Assembly (NCBI RefSeq): GCF_009834185.1
Contig: NZ_CP047173.1
Location: forward strand, 2,790,001-2,854,000
DNA length: 64,000 nt
Direction of reading: 5' to 3'
Source of the DNA: Rathayibacter sp. VKM Ac-2760
GTDB lineage: Bacteria; Actinomycetota; Actinomycetes; Actinomycetales; Microbacteriaceae
In this document: one piece after another, positions 51,575 through 59,702 of the stretch
Numbering within the stretch: the stretch's first letter is position 1
Layout: each line of letters starts with the position of its first letter
Notes under the pieces: model-generated
What the model was told of the DNA's origin: nothing
The model's database searches: none
What the model saw: the letters and a program-made list of their open reading frames with translations, nothing else
Made by a program: the position numbers and the translations under genes

Positions 51575-52816
51575 TCACGGCGGAGTCCAGTCGCCGGGCG
51601 TGAACACCCAGCACAGGATCAGCCAGACGACCTGGCCGACGATCGACAGCGCGATCACGAAGATCCGGAACAGGGCGGATCGCGGGACCGCCAGCGCCCC
51701 GACGAGCGGGAACATCGGCAGAAGCAGCCGGAACGTGCTCGACTGCGGGTAGAAGAACGCGAAGAGATAGACGGCGTAGCCGCCCACCCACATCCGGCTG
51801 AAGACGTCCAGCTTCCGCGTCCAGCGCGAGAACAGGATGTTGAGGAAGAGCAGCACCAGGACGACGACGATGCCCATGCCCACCAGCGGCGAGTCGAACC
51901 AGAGCCGGCCCCACCACTCGCCGCCCGCGAACCAGGAGGTGAACGGGACGAGCTCGCTGTCGCCGATGAACACGGCGCGCCAGGCGAGCTCGGTGTCGGT
52001 GTACGCCGTGAAGGAGCCGGTCACGGCCCAGGCGATCAGCAGCCAGGCGAAGCCCACCACCAGGCCCCAGATCGTCAGCGCGACGGTGGGGATCCACTCG
52101 GAGCGCGGGAACGACTCGGTGCCGCGCGCGTGGCGCCAGACCCGGTAGAGGAAGTAGAGCCCCATCATCGCGGCGAAGGCGAGCCCGCTCGGGCGCAGGA
52201 GCCCGAGCACCAGCACCAGCGGGAACACCCAGATCCACTTGCGCTTGATCAGCAGCAGCAGCATGGTCGCCGTGAGAAGGACCGCGGCCGATTCCGCGTA
52301 GCCGATCTGCAGCATCGGCGACGTCGGAGCGACGCAGAAGAAGACGATGCCCATCAGAGCCTGTCCCTCGCTGAGCGAGACGCGCAGCAGACGGTAGAGC
52401 ACCAGGCAGGCACCGGCTCCGCAGAGCACGGCGACCGTGACGGCGGCGGTCGACCAGTCCAGGCCGGTGATCGCCATCAGGCCGCGGACGGTGAAGGGGA
52501 AGACGGGCATGAACGCCCAGGTGTTCTGCTCGACGTCGCCGGACGGCGACAGCGGCAGCACGGACGGGTAGCCGGCCATCCCGATCTTCTCGTACCAGCC
52601 GCCGTCCCACATCGTCGCGAAGCGGACGTAGGTGTCCCGCAGGCCGGTCCACGGGACGTCGCCCTGGCTGAGCGCGAGGCGCAGCATGATCGCCGTCGTC
52701 AGGACCCGCGTCACCGCGAAGACGAGCAGGACCTGGAGCCACCACGGGAGGAAGGCGAGCCGGCGGCGCTCGACCTGCGCGGGCGCAGCGACCGGAGGCA
52801 GAGCCGTGGCCGTCAT
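51575..52816 (-). CDS. PIG-V-like mannosyltransferase, multi-pass membrane protein
   Basis: A 413-aa protein with roughly ten membrane helices, related to the GPI-mannosyltransferase 2 (PIG-V) family. These GT-C enzymes use a lipid-linked mannose donor on the outer side of the membrane. The first outer loop contains W70-D71-G72 in FATMWDGGWYEKIG, likely the catalytic aspartate region. A second signature is CVAPTSPMLQIGYAES. A paralogue at 53120-54343 shares these motifs and the same C-terminal DWTPP. The ATG overlaps the end of a possible short upstream frame. The exact acceptor is unknown. Confidence 0.82.
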   Translation of the reverse strand: MTATALPPVAAPAQVERRRLAFLPWWLQVLLVFAVTRVLTTAIMLRLALSQGDVPWTGLRDTYVRFATMWDGGWYEKIGMAGYPSVLPLSPSGDVEQNTWAFMPVFPFTVRGLMAITGLDWSTAAVTVAVLCGAGACLVLYRLLRVSLSEGQALMGIVFFCVAPTSPMLQIGYAESAAVLLTATMLLLLIKRKWIWVFPLVLVLGLLRPSGLAFAAMMGLYFLYRVWRHARGTESFPRSEWIPTVALTIWGLVVGFAWLLIAWAVTGSFTAYTDTELAWRAVFIGDSELVPFTSWFAGGEWWGRLWFDSPLVGMGIVVVLVLLFLNILFSRWTRKLDVFSRMWVGGYAVYLFAFFYPQSSTFRLLLPMFPLVGALAVPRSALFRIFVIALSIVGQVVWLILCWVFTPGDWTPP

Positions 52817-52977
52817 GTCACCGCCCCGGTCCGGGCCCGGTGCAGGGCGGTCGCCGCGGGAGCGGACAGGAAGAAGCGGGCGGCGGAGGCGGTCGCGCGG
52901 AACGCGGTCGGAACCGGAGTCCGCGCGGGGCGCGGCAGCCGAGGTCGCGACTCACCAGTGGGAGTGAGGGGAGACAT
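52813..52977 (-). CDS. Possible 54-residue upstream frame coupled to PIG-V-like gene
   Basis: A 54-codon frame that ends in an ATGA overlap with the PIG-V-like gene and begins with an ATG exactly seven bases after a TATGCT hexamer, the leaderless geometry seen elsewhere here. The product (ESRPRLPRPARTPVPTAFRA, then SAARFFLSAPAATALHRAR) is basic and resembles nothing I know. It may be a leader that is translated to couple expression, or may be chance. The remaining 140 bases to the next gene show nothing. Confidence 0.35.
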   Translation of the reverse strand: MSPLTPTGESRPRLPRPARTPVPTAFRATASAARFFLSAPAATALHRARTGAVT

Positions 52978-52984
52978 TCCGGCC

Positions 52985-52990
52985 AGCATA
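52985..52990 (-). promoter_or_regulatory. Putative -10 hexamer (TATGCT), leaderless start
   Basis: On the - strand TATGCT ends seven bases before the ATG at 52977. It is the most promoter-like site in the 303 bases upstream of the PIG-V-like gene. Confidence 0.4.
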
Positions 52991-53119
52991 GCGACGCGTC
53001 GCACCCGGAGTCGGCGCGCCACACGTGCCGATGCGCGACCGATCGGGCACGTCCCCGCGGTCACCGCTGCGCCGTCGCCCGGTCAGCGGACCCCGCCGCA
53101 GTCGGCTGACGGGCCCCGA

Positions 53120-54343
53120 TCACGGCGGAGTCCAGTCGTAGCCGTCCACGGCCCAGCCGATCGTGAGCCAGCCGATTTGCCCGGCGATCGAGACGAGGAC
53201 GAGGGCGATCCGGAACAGCGGTGAGCGCGGCACAGCGAGGGCGCCGACCAGCGGGAACATCGGGCCGAGGAGCCGGAAAGTGCTCGACTGCGGGAAGAAG
53301 AAGGCGAAGAGGTAGACGCCGTAGCCCGCGATCCACGCGCGGCTGAAGAGGTCGAGCCGACGCACCCACGGTGAGGCCAGCACGCCGAGGAAGAGCACGA
53401 CCAGCACGACCACGAGCGCGATGCCGAGCATCGGCGCGCCGAACCACCAGCCGCCCCACCACGCGCCGCCCTGGAACCAGGCGGTGAAGGGGAAGAGCTC
53501 CTGGTAGCCGATGTAGGAGGCGCGCCAGGCCAGCTCGGTGTCGGTGTAGGCCGTGATCGAGCCGGTCACGGCCCAGGCGACGGCGGGCCAGAGGAAGCCG
53601 ACGACGAGCCCCCAGACCGTGAGCGCGACAGCGGGGACGGCGTCGGCCCGAGGGAACGGCTCCTTCCCGCGCCGGACGAAGCGGTAGACGACGTAGAGGC
53701 CCATCGCCGCGGCGAAGGCGAGCCCGCTCGGGCGGGTGAGCCCGAGCACGAGCACGACCGGGAAGACCCAGGCGAACCGGCGCCGGACGAGCAGGAGCAG
53801 CACGATCGCGGTGAGCATCATCGCCATCGACTCCGCGTAGGCGATCTGCAGCATCGGCGAGGTCGGCGCGACGCAGAAGAAGAGCACGGCGACGAGCGCC
53901 TGCGACTCGCTCAGCGAGTGCCGCATCAGCCGGTAGAGGACGAGGCAGGCGACCGCGGCGCAGATCACCGAGACGGCGACTCCCGCGGTGGCCCAGCCGA
54001 GGCCGGTGAGCAGCATCACCAGTCGGACGACGCCGGGGTAGAGCGGCATGAAGGCCCAGGCGTTCTCGCCGATCTCGCCCGCGTCGGTCACGGGCAGCAC
54101 CGACGGGTAGCCGGAGGTCGCGATGATCTCGTACCAGCGGCCGTCCCACATCGTCGCGAAGTCGACGTAGGCGGGCGAGGGGCCGGTCCAGGCGTTCGCC
54201 TGCTGGTTCGCGGCGAACTGCAGCATGATCACGGTCGTGACGACGCGGGTCAGGACGAAGACCGCGAGCACGCGGGCCCACCACGGGACCAGCCGCAGCT
54301 GCGCGCGGCGGCGGACGGGGATCCGCTCCAGCAGCGCGGTCAC
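53120..54343 (-). CDS. PIG-V-like mannosyltransferase, multi-pass membrane protein (paralogue)
   Basis: A 407-aa paralogue of the protein at 51575-52816, with the same helix layout, FATMWDGRWYEIIATSGYP in the first outer loop, CVAPTSPMLQIAYAES and a C-terminal YDWTPP. The GTG at 54343 overlaps the dapE stop (GTGA), so this copy is translated from the dapE transcript, while the other copy has its own upstream region. The role in glycan synthesis at the outer membrane face is inferred from the family only. Confidence 0.82.
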   Translation of the reverse strand: MTALLERIPVRRRAQLRLVPWWARVLAVFVLTRVVTTVIMLQFAANQQANAWTGPSPAYVDFATMWDGRWYEIIATSGYPSVLPVTDAGEIGENAWAFMPLYPGVVRLVMLLTGLGWATAGVAVSVICAAVACLVLYRLMRHSLSESQALVAVLFFCVAPTSPMLQIAYAESMAMMLTAIVLLLLVRRRFAWVFPVVLVLGLTRPSGLAFAAAMGLYVVYRFVRRGKEPFPRADAVPAVALTVWGLVVGFLWPAVAWAVTGSITAYTDTELAWRASYIGYQELFPFTAWFQGGAWWGGWWFGAPMLGIALVVVLVVLFLGVLASPWVRRLDLFSRAWIAGYGVYLFAFFFPQSSTFRLLGPMFPLVGALAVPRSPLFRIALVLVSIAGQIGWLTIGWAVDGYDWTPP

Positions 54344-55449
54344 GCGGGTGCGCTCAGCCAGCGGCGGAGGCCCTCGGCGCAGGCCGTGATCTCGTGCACG
54401 GCGACGCGCTCGTCGTCGGCGTGCGCCGTGAGCGGATCGCCGGGGCCGTAGTTGACGGCGGGGATGCCCATCGCGGAGAAGCGCGCGACGTCGGTCCAGC
54501 CGTACTTCGGCTTCGCCTCGGCGTCGACCGCGGCGAGGAACGCCTGCGCGAGCGGCGCGTCGAGCCCGGGGCGCGCACCCTCGGCGAGATCGGCGACCTC
54601 GACCTCGAAGCCCTCGAACAGCTCGCGGAGATGCTCGACGGCTTCCTCGCCGGTGCGGCTCGGAGCGAAGCGGTAGTTGACGTGCACGGTGCAGAGGTCG
54701 GGGATGACGTTGCCCGCCACTCCCCCGCTGATGCGGACCGCGTTCACGCCCTCGCGGTAGACCAGGCCCTCGACCTCGACCTCGCGGGGCTCGTAGGCCG
54801 CCAGCCGGTCGAGGATCGGGGCGGCGGCGTGGATCGCGTTCTCGCCGACCCAGCTGCGGGCGGAGTGCGCGCGGACACCGCGGGTGGTCACGTCCACGCG
54901 GAGCGTGCCGTTGCAGCCGCCCTCCACCTCGGCCCGCGTCGGCTCGCCGAGGATCGCGAAGTCGGCGGCGAAGACGTCCGGCCGGTGGCGCGAGAGACGA
55001 CCGAGGCCGTTCAGATCCGAGGCCACCTCCTCGTTGTCGTACCAGATCCAGGTGATGTCGACGACCGGATCGACGAGCTCGGCGGCGAGGACGAGCTGCA
55101 CCGCGACGCCGGCCTTCATGTCGGTCGTGCCGCGGCCGACGAGGTGCTCGACGCCGTCGATCGTCTCGTCGCGCACCGGGAGGTTGTCGTTGATCGGCAC
55201 CGTGTCGAGGTGACCGGCGATGACCACGCGCTGCTCGCGGCCGAGATTCGTCCGCGCGACGACGGTGTGCCCGTCGCGGATCGTCTCGAGGTGCGGGTAC
55301 TGCTCGAGGGCCAGCTCGACCGCGTCGGCGATCGCCAGCTCGTCGCCGGAGACGGAGGGGATGTCGCAGAGCACCCGGGTCAGCGCGACCGGATCGGAGT
55401 GGAGATCCAGGGGCGCGACGGGCGCCGGGGCGGAGGTCGGAACGGCCAT
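54340..55449 (-). CDS. dapE: Succinyl-diaminopimelate desuccinylase
   Basis: Zinc hydrolase that removes succinate from N-succinyl-diaminopimelate in lysine and cell-wall precursor synthesis. The 369-aa M20-family protein has the metal-binding GHLDTVP and GRGTTDMKAGVAVQLVL, the general base in WYDNEEVASD and GEPTRAEVEGGCNG. It is divergent from dapD, with a 44-base shared promoter region, and is followed by a PIG-V-like gene. Confidence 0.95.
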   Translation of the reverse strand: MAVPTSAPAPVAPLDLHSDPVALTRVLCDIPSVSGDELAIADAVELALEQYPHLETIRDGHTVVARTNLGREQRVVIAGHLDTVPINDNLPVRDETIDGVEHLVGRGTTDMKAGVAVQLVLAAELVDPVVDITWIWYDNEEVASDLNGLGRLSRHRPDVFAADFAILGEPTRAEVEGGCNGTLRVDVTTRGVRAHSARSWVGENAIHAAAPILDRLAAYEPREVEVEGLVYREGVNAVRISGGVAGNVIPDLCTVHVNYRFAPSRTGEEAVEHLRELFEGFEVEVADLAEGARPGLDAPLAQAFLAAVDAEAKPKYGWTDVARFSAMGIPAVNYGPGDPLTAHADDERVAVHEITACAEGLRRWLSAPA

Positions 55450-55455
55450 GCGCCC

Positions 55456-55486
55456 AGGGTACCGGCCGGATCGTGCGCGCTACCCT
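55456..55486. promoter_or_regulatory. Symmetric divergent dapE/dapD promoters
   Basis: CGCCCAGGGTA (55451-55461) and TACCCTGGGCG (55481-55491) are a perfect inverted repeat. Each arm holds TACCCT, 6 bases before the dapE start on the - strand and 7 bases before the dapD start on the + strand. This looks like two back-to-back leaderless promoters, possibly also a regulator site. Confidence 0.55.
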
Positions 55487-55493
55487 GGGCGAC

Positions 55494-56495
55494 ATGAGCC
55501 CCGAGAACACCGCAGACTCCTCCGCGCCCGCCTCCGCCGCTCCCGCTCCCGCCTCGGCCTGGGGCTACGGACTGGCCACGATCGCCTCCGACGGGACGGT
55601 GCTCGACACCTGGTTCCCGGAGCCGCGGCTGGGGACGATCCCGGCCGGTCGCGACCCGTGGATCGTGCCGGCGGAGTTCGAGTCCCTCGCGGGCGAGGAC
55701 GCGCGCCGCGAGGTGCGGATCGACGTCGTGACGCTGCAGATCGACCTGCACGCGGCTCCCGCGTCGACCTCGGACGCGTATCTGCGGCTCCACCTGCTCT
55801 CGCACCTGCTCGTGGCGCCGAACACGGTGAACCTCGACGGGATCTTCGCGCACCTGCCGAACGTGGTCTGGACCAACGCCGGTCCCGTCGCTCCCGAGTC
55901 GTTCACGCGCCTGCGGCCCTCGCTGCGGCGCCACGGGATCCAGGCGGCAGGCATCGACAAGTTCCCGCGGCTGACCGACTACGTCACCCCGCCGAAGGTG
56001 CGGATCGCCGACACCTCGCGCGTGCGGCTCGGGGCGCACCTCGCGCCGGGCACGACGGTGATGCACGAGGGCTTCGTGAACTTCAACGCCGGGACGCTCG
56101 GCAGCTCGATGGTCGAGGGACGCATCTCGCAGGGCGTCGTCGTCGGCGACGGCTCGGACATCGGTGGCGGCGCCTCGATCATGGGGACGCTCTCCGGCGG
56201 AGGCGTGCAGCGGGTGTCGATCGGCGCGCGGGCGCTGCTCGGCGCGAACTCGGGCGTCGGCATCTCGATCGGCGACGACTCCGTCGTCGAGGCCGGGCTC
56301 TACGTCACGGCGGGGACGAAGGTCGTCGTGGTCGGCGGGGCGCCGCGCGCTGACGGGCGACCGCAGACGGTGAAGGCCGTCGAGCTGTCGGGCGTGCCGA
56401 ACCTGCTGTTCCGCCGGAACTCGCTCACCGGGGCGGTCGAGGTGCTCGCGCGGACGGGCGCCGGCATCGAGCTGAACACGGCGCTGCACGCCTGA
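55494..56495 (+). CDS. dapD: 2,3,4,5-tetrahydropyridine-2,6-dicarboxylate N-succinyltransferase
   Basis: Adds succinyl from succinyl-CoA to tetrahydrodipicolinate in the diaminopimelate pathway. The 333-aa protein has a large N-terminal domain and a left-handed beta-helix (VRLGAHLAPGTTVMHEGFVN, then SIGARALLGANSGVGISIGD). HEGFVNFNAGTLG is the substrate-binding region in the actinobacterial DapD form. The ATG at 55494 is chosen for the TACCCT hexamer at leaderless distance; the upstream codons belong to the promoter. Confidence 0.95.
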   Translation: MSPENTADSSAPASAAPAPASAWGYGLATIASDGTVLDTWFPEPRLGTIPAGRDPWIVPAEFESLAGEDARREVRIDVVTLQIDLHAAPASTSDAYLRLHLLSHLLVAPNTVNLDGIFAHLPNVVWTNAGPVAPESFTRLRPSLRRHGIQAAGIDKFPRLTDYVTPPKVRIADTSRVRLGAHLAPGTTVMHEGFVNFNAGTLGSSMVEGRISQGVVVGDGSDIGGGASIMGTLSGGGVQRVSIGARALLGANSGVGISIGDDSVVEAGLYVTAGTKVVVVGGAPRADGRPQTVKAVELSGVPNLLFRRNSLTGAVEVLARTGAGIELNTALHA

Positions 56496-56558
56496 TCACT
56501 GTGTGACGCGCCTGCTCGTCGGGTGCGCGGGCATCGGGGCCCGACGACCGGCGGGGCG

Positions 56559-56646
56559 GGGTCCCGATACGCCCGCTCCGCGGGCTGCTCGACCAGCGAA
56601 GACGCCCGCTGGTCGAGTAGGCGCGGAACGCGGCGTATCGAGACCC
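56559..56646. repeat. Palindromic intergenic repeat, full copy
   Basis: An 88-base copy of the element at 49859-49946, with arms GGGTCCCGATACGCC and GGCGTATCGAGACCC and inner CTCGACCAGCG / CGCTGGTCGAG, between convergent dapD and gltA. One arm carries a CCC variant of the usual TCT. Confidence 0.85.
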
Positions 56647-56652
56647 GCCGGG

Positions 56653-58023
56653 TCAGCGGCCGGTCGGCCAGTGGCGCTCGGGGGCGCCCATGTAGAGCTG
56701 CTGGGGGCGGCCGATCTTGGTCTGCTTGTCGGTGTTCATCTCGCGCCAGTGCGCGATCCAGCCGGGGAGGCGGCCGATCGCGAACAGCACGGTGAACATC
56801 CGGGTGGGGAAGCCCATCGCCTTGTAGATGACGCCGGTGTAGAAGTCGACGTTCGGGTAGAGGCGGCGCTCCTTGAAGTAGTCGTCCTCGAGCGCCAGCG
56901 CCTCGAGCTCCATCGCGATGTCGAGCAGCGGGTCCTTGACGCCGAGCGCCTGCAGCACCTCGGAGGCGCTCTCCTTGACCAGCTTCGCGCGCGGGTCGTA
57001 GTTCTTGTACACCCGGTGGCCGAAGCCCATCAGGCGCACGCCCTCCTCCTTGTTCTTCACCCGCTCGACGAAGGTCTGCACGCTCTCGCCGGACTCGCGG
57101 ATGCGGCCGAGCATCGTGAGCACGGCCTCGTTCGCTCCGCCGTGCAGCGGGCCGAAGAGCGCGTTGATGCCGGCGGAGACCGAGGCGTAGAGGTTCGCCT
57201 CGGTCGAGCCGACCAGGCGGACCGTGGAGGTCGACGCGTTCTGCTCGTGGTCCTCGTGCAGGATCAGCAGGCGGTCGAGCGCCTTCGAGAGCACCGGGTC
57301 CACCTCGAACGGCTCGGCCATGGTGCCGAAGTTCAGGCGGAGGAAGTTGTCGACGAAGCTCAGCGAGTTGTCCGGGTAGAGGAACGCCTGGCCGATCGCC
57401 TTCTTGTGCGCGTAGGCCGCCATCACCGGGAGCTTCGCGAGCAGGCGGATGGTGGTCAGCTCGACCGCCTCCGGGTCCTTCGGGTTCGAGCTGTCCTCGT
57501 AGTAGGTCGACAGCGCCGAGACGCCGGCGGCGAGCACCGACATCGGGTGCGCGCTGTGCGGCAGCGCGTCGAAGAAGCGCTTGAGGTCCTCGTGCAGCAG
57601 GGTGTGCCGGCGGATCCGCTCGTCGAAGCCCGCGAGCTCGTCGGCGGTCGGCAGCTCGCCGTAGATGAGCAGCCAGGCGACCTCGAGGTACGTCGCGTTC
57701 GTCGCGACCTCCTCGATGGGGTAGCCGCGGTAGCGCAGGATGCCCTGGTCGCCGTCGATGTAGGTGATCTGCGACTTGGTCGCGGCGGTGTTGACGAAGC
57801 CGTAGTCGAGCGACATCAGCCCGGTCTGCTTCGAGAGGGTGGAGAAGTCGATGCTCGAGGAGCCGTCGACGCTGCGCAGCACCGGGAACTCGGCGGTGCG
57901 ATCACCGAAGGTGAGGGTGACCTTCTCGGGCAGGACCTCGGCCGCGGCCGGCGCACTCTCCGTGGCGGGCTCGGGTGTCTCCACCGTCGCGGTTCCGTCG
58001 CTCTGCGTGCCGGATTCGGTCAC
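56653..58023 (-). CDS. gltA: Citrate synthase
   Basis: Condenses oxaloacetate and acetyl-CoA to citrate. The 456-aa protein has the type II N-terminal domain, RYRGYPIEEVA, the catalytic histidine segments GPLHGGANEAVL and MGFGHRVYKNYDPRA, and a C-terminal WIAHWREMN. The GTG at 58023 is preceded by GGGAGG; a TATGAC hexamer lies 14 bases upstream. The first 35 residues are a low-complexity Glu/Ala/Pro segment. The 208-base gap to dapC shows nothing else. Confidence 0.96.
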   Translation of the reverse strand: MTESGTQSDGTATVETPEPATESAPAAAEVLPEKVTLTFGDRTAEFPVLRSVDGSSSIDFSTLSKQTGLMSLDYGFVNTAATKSQITYIDGDQGILRYRGYPIEEVATNATYLEVAWLLIYGELPTADELAGFDERIRRHTLLHEDLKRFFDALPHSAHPMSVLAAGVSALSTYYEDSSNPKDPEAVELTTIRLLAKLPVMAAYAHKKAIGQAFLYPDNSLSFVDNFLRLNFGTMAEPFEVDPVLSKALDRLLILHEDHEQNASTSTVRLVGSTEANLYASVSAGINALFGPLHGGANEAVLTMLGRIRESGESVQTFVERVKNKEEGVRLMGFGHRVYKNYDPRAKLVKESASEVLQALGVKDPLLDIAMELEALALEDDYFKERRLYPNVDFYTGVIYKAMGFPTRMFTVLFAIGRLPGWIAHWREMNTDKQTKIGRPQQLYMGAPERHWPTGR

Positions 58024-58231
58024 AACGCCTCCCAGGTCATACGGTCGCACCCGGGAGCGCTCGCGCGGAGCGGGCGGCGCCGGGGGCTGGAACTGGCCGG
58101 ATGCAGGGCCGTTTGTGGCGACGCTGACCGAACCGCATACAGCCTATGGGCAAAGCGGGGGCACTGTGACACCGCCCAGTGCTCGCGCCCGACCCTTGTG
58201 GACATCCTTCAGGAACGGGACCCCGGGAGGG

Positions 58232-59341
58232 TCAGAGACCGCTCGCGAGCCGCTCGGCGGCCGCCGCGATGCGCTCGTCCGTCGCCGTGAGCGAGAGGCG
58301 CACGTGCTCGGTGAAGTGGTCGCCGTAGAAGACGCCGGGGCCCGCGAGGACACCCAGGCGGGCGAGCCGGTCGATCGACTCCCAGGCCGGCCGGCCCTCC
58401 GTCGCCCAGAGGTAGAGGCCCGCCTCGCTGCGGTCGACGCGGAACCCGGCGGCCTCGAGCGCCGGGCGCAGCCGGTCGCGGCGGGCCCGGTAGCGCTCCT
58501 TCTGCTCGGCCACGTGCTCGTCGTCGCCGAGGGCGACCACCATCGCCTCCTGCAGGGGGCCCGGGACGATCATGCCGGCGTGCTTGCGGACGGTGACGAG
58601 CCGCGCGATCAGGTCGCGGTCGCCCGCGACGAAGGCCGCGCGGTAGCCGGCCAGGTTGGACTGCTTGCTGAGCGAGTAGACGCCGAGCACGCCGCGGCGG
58701 TCCTCCCCCGAGACCCGCGGGTCGAGGACGCTCGGGATCGGCTCGTCGGCCCAGCGGCCGTCCCAGCCGAGCTCGGCGTAGCACTCGTCGCCCGCGACCA
58801 CCGCGCCGAGCTCGCGCGCCCGGTCGACCGCGCGCCGCAGCGCCTCGACGTCGAGGACGGCTCCGTCCGGGTTGCCGGGCGAGTTGAGCCAGACGAGCCG
58901 GGTCGAGGCCGGCCACTCGTCCGGATCGTCGGAGGCCAGCACCGAGGCGACGGCGATCGCGGCGCCCATCGCGTAGGTGGGGTAGGCCGCCCGGGGGTGG
59001 ACGACCGTGTCGCCCTCGCCGAGGCCGAGCAGGAACGGCAGCCAGGCGACGAGCTCCTTGGAGCCGATCGTGGGCAGCACCTCGTCGAGGCCGAGACCGG
59101 GGACGCCGCGCCGGCGGGCGTACCAGGCGGCGATCGCCTCCCGGAGGGCCGGTGTGCCGACCGTGGTCGGGTACGCGTGCGCGTCCGTCGCGCGGGCGAG
59201 GGCCTCGCGGATCGGCGCGGGGGTCGGGTCCACGGGCGAGCCGATGGAGAGGTCGACGATCCCGTCCGGGTGCGCCGACGCGACACGGGTCGCGGGACCC
59301 ATCAGGTCCCAGGGGTAGTCCGGCAGCGGTCCGAGTGCCAC
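58232..59341 (-). CDS. dapC: Succinyldiaminopimelate transaminase
   Basis: PLP aminotransferase that makes N-succinyl-diaminopimelate. The 369-aa class I enzyme has DLSIGSPVDPTPAPIREAL, NSPGNPDGAVLDVEAL, GDECYAELGWDG, the PLP lysine in YSLSKQSNLAGYRAAF, and the substrate arginine near HVRLSLTATDE. The GTG start at 59341 lies ten bases after fdxA, so the two are co-transcribed, an arrangement common in Actinobacteria. Confidence 0.94.
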   Translation of the reverse strand: MALGPLPDYPWDLMGPATRVASAHPDGIVDLSIGSPVDPTPAPIREALARATDAHAYPTTVGTPALREAIAAWYARRRGVPGLGLDEVLPTIGSKELVAWLPFLLGLGEGDTVVHPRAAYPTYAMGAAIAVASVLASDDPDEWPASTRLVWLNSPGNPDGAVLDVEALRRAVDRARELGAVVAGDECYAELGWDGRWADEPIPSVLDPRVSGEDRRGVLGVYSLSKQSNLAGYRAAFVAGDRDLIARLVTVRKHAGMIVPGPLQEAMVVALGDDEHVAEQKERYRARRDRLRPALEAAGFRVDRSEAGLYLWATEGRPAWESIDRLARLGVLAGPGVFYGDHFTEHVRLSLTATDERIAAAAERLASGL

Positions 59342-59351
59342 GGACGCCCGC

Positions 59352-59672
59352 TCAGTGGCTCTGCGGCGGGAGGACGGCGATGACCGGGTGGTCCTTCGCG
59401 ATCACTCCGACCTTCGCGGCGCCGCCCGGGGAGCCGATCTCGTCGAAGAACTCGACGTTGGCCTTGTAGTAGTCGGACCACTCCTCGGGGAGGTCGTCCT
59501 CGTAGTAGATGGCCTCGACGGGGCACACCGGCTCGCAGGCACCGCAGTCGACGCACTCGTCGGGGTGGATGTAGAGCGAGCGCTCGCCTTCGTAGATGCA
59601 GTCGACCGGGCATTCGTCGATGCAGGCGCGGTCTTTGACATCGACGCACGGAAGTGCGATCACGTAGGTCAC
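59352..59672 (-). CDS. fdxA: Seven-iron ferredoxin
   Basis: A 106-aa electron carrier with one [3Fe-4S] and one [4Fe-4S] cluster. Cysteines at 9, 17, 21, 25, 40, 43, 46 and 50 match the pattern (CIDECPVDC and CVDCGACEPVCPVEA). The C-terminal extension (YYKANVEFFDEIGSPGGA) is typical of the actinobacterial form. The GTG at 59672 has GAAGGGA upstream and a TACGAT hexamer near 59710. It is transcribed with dapC. Confidence 0.95.
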   Translation of the reverse strand: MTYVIALPCVDVKDRACIDECPVDCIYEGERSLYIHPDECVDCGACEPVCPVEAIYYEDDLPEEWSDYYKANVEFFDEIGSPGGAAKVGVIAKDHPVIAVLPPQSH

Positions 59673-59702
59673 GGTCGTGGACGTCCCTTCGAACAGTGGT
59701 CT

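Noticed and set aside
52978..53119. Extended N-terminus for the PIG-V-like protein or an 83-codon frame up to 53064
   Set aside because: The upstream part is arginine-rich and lacks a start signal. Only the shorter 54-codon frame has promoter-like geometry.
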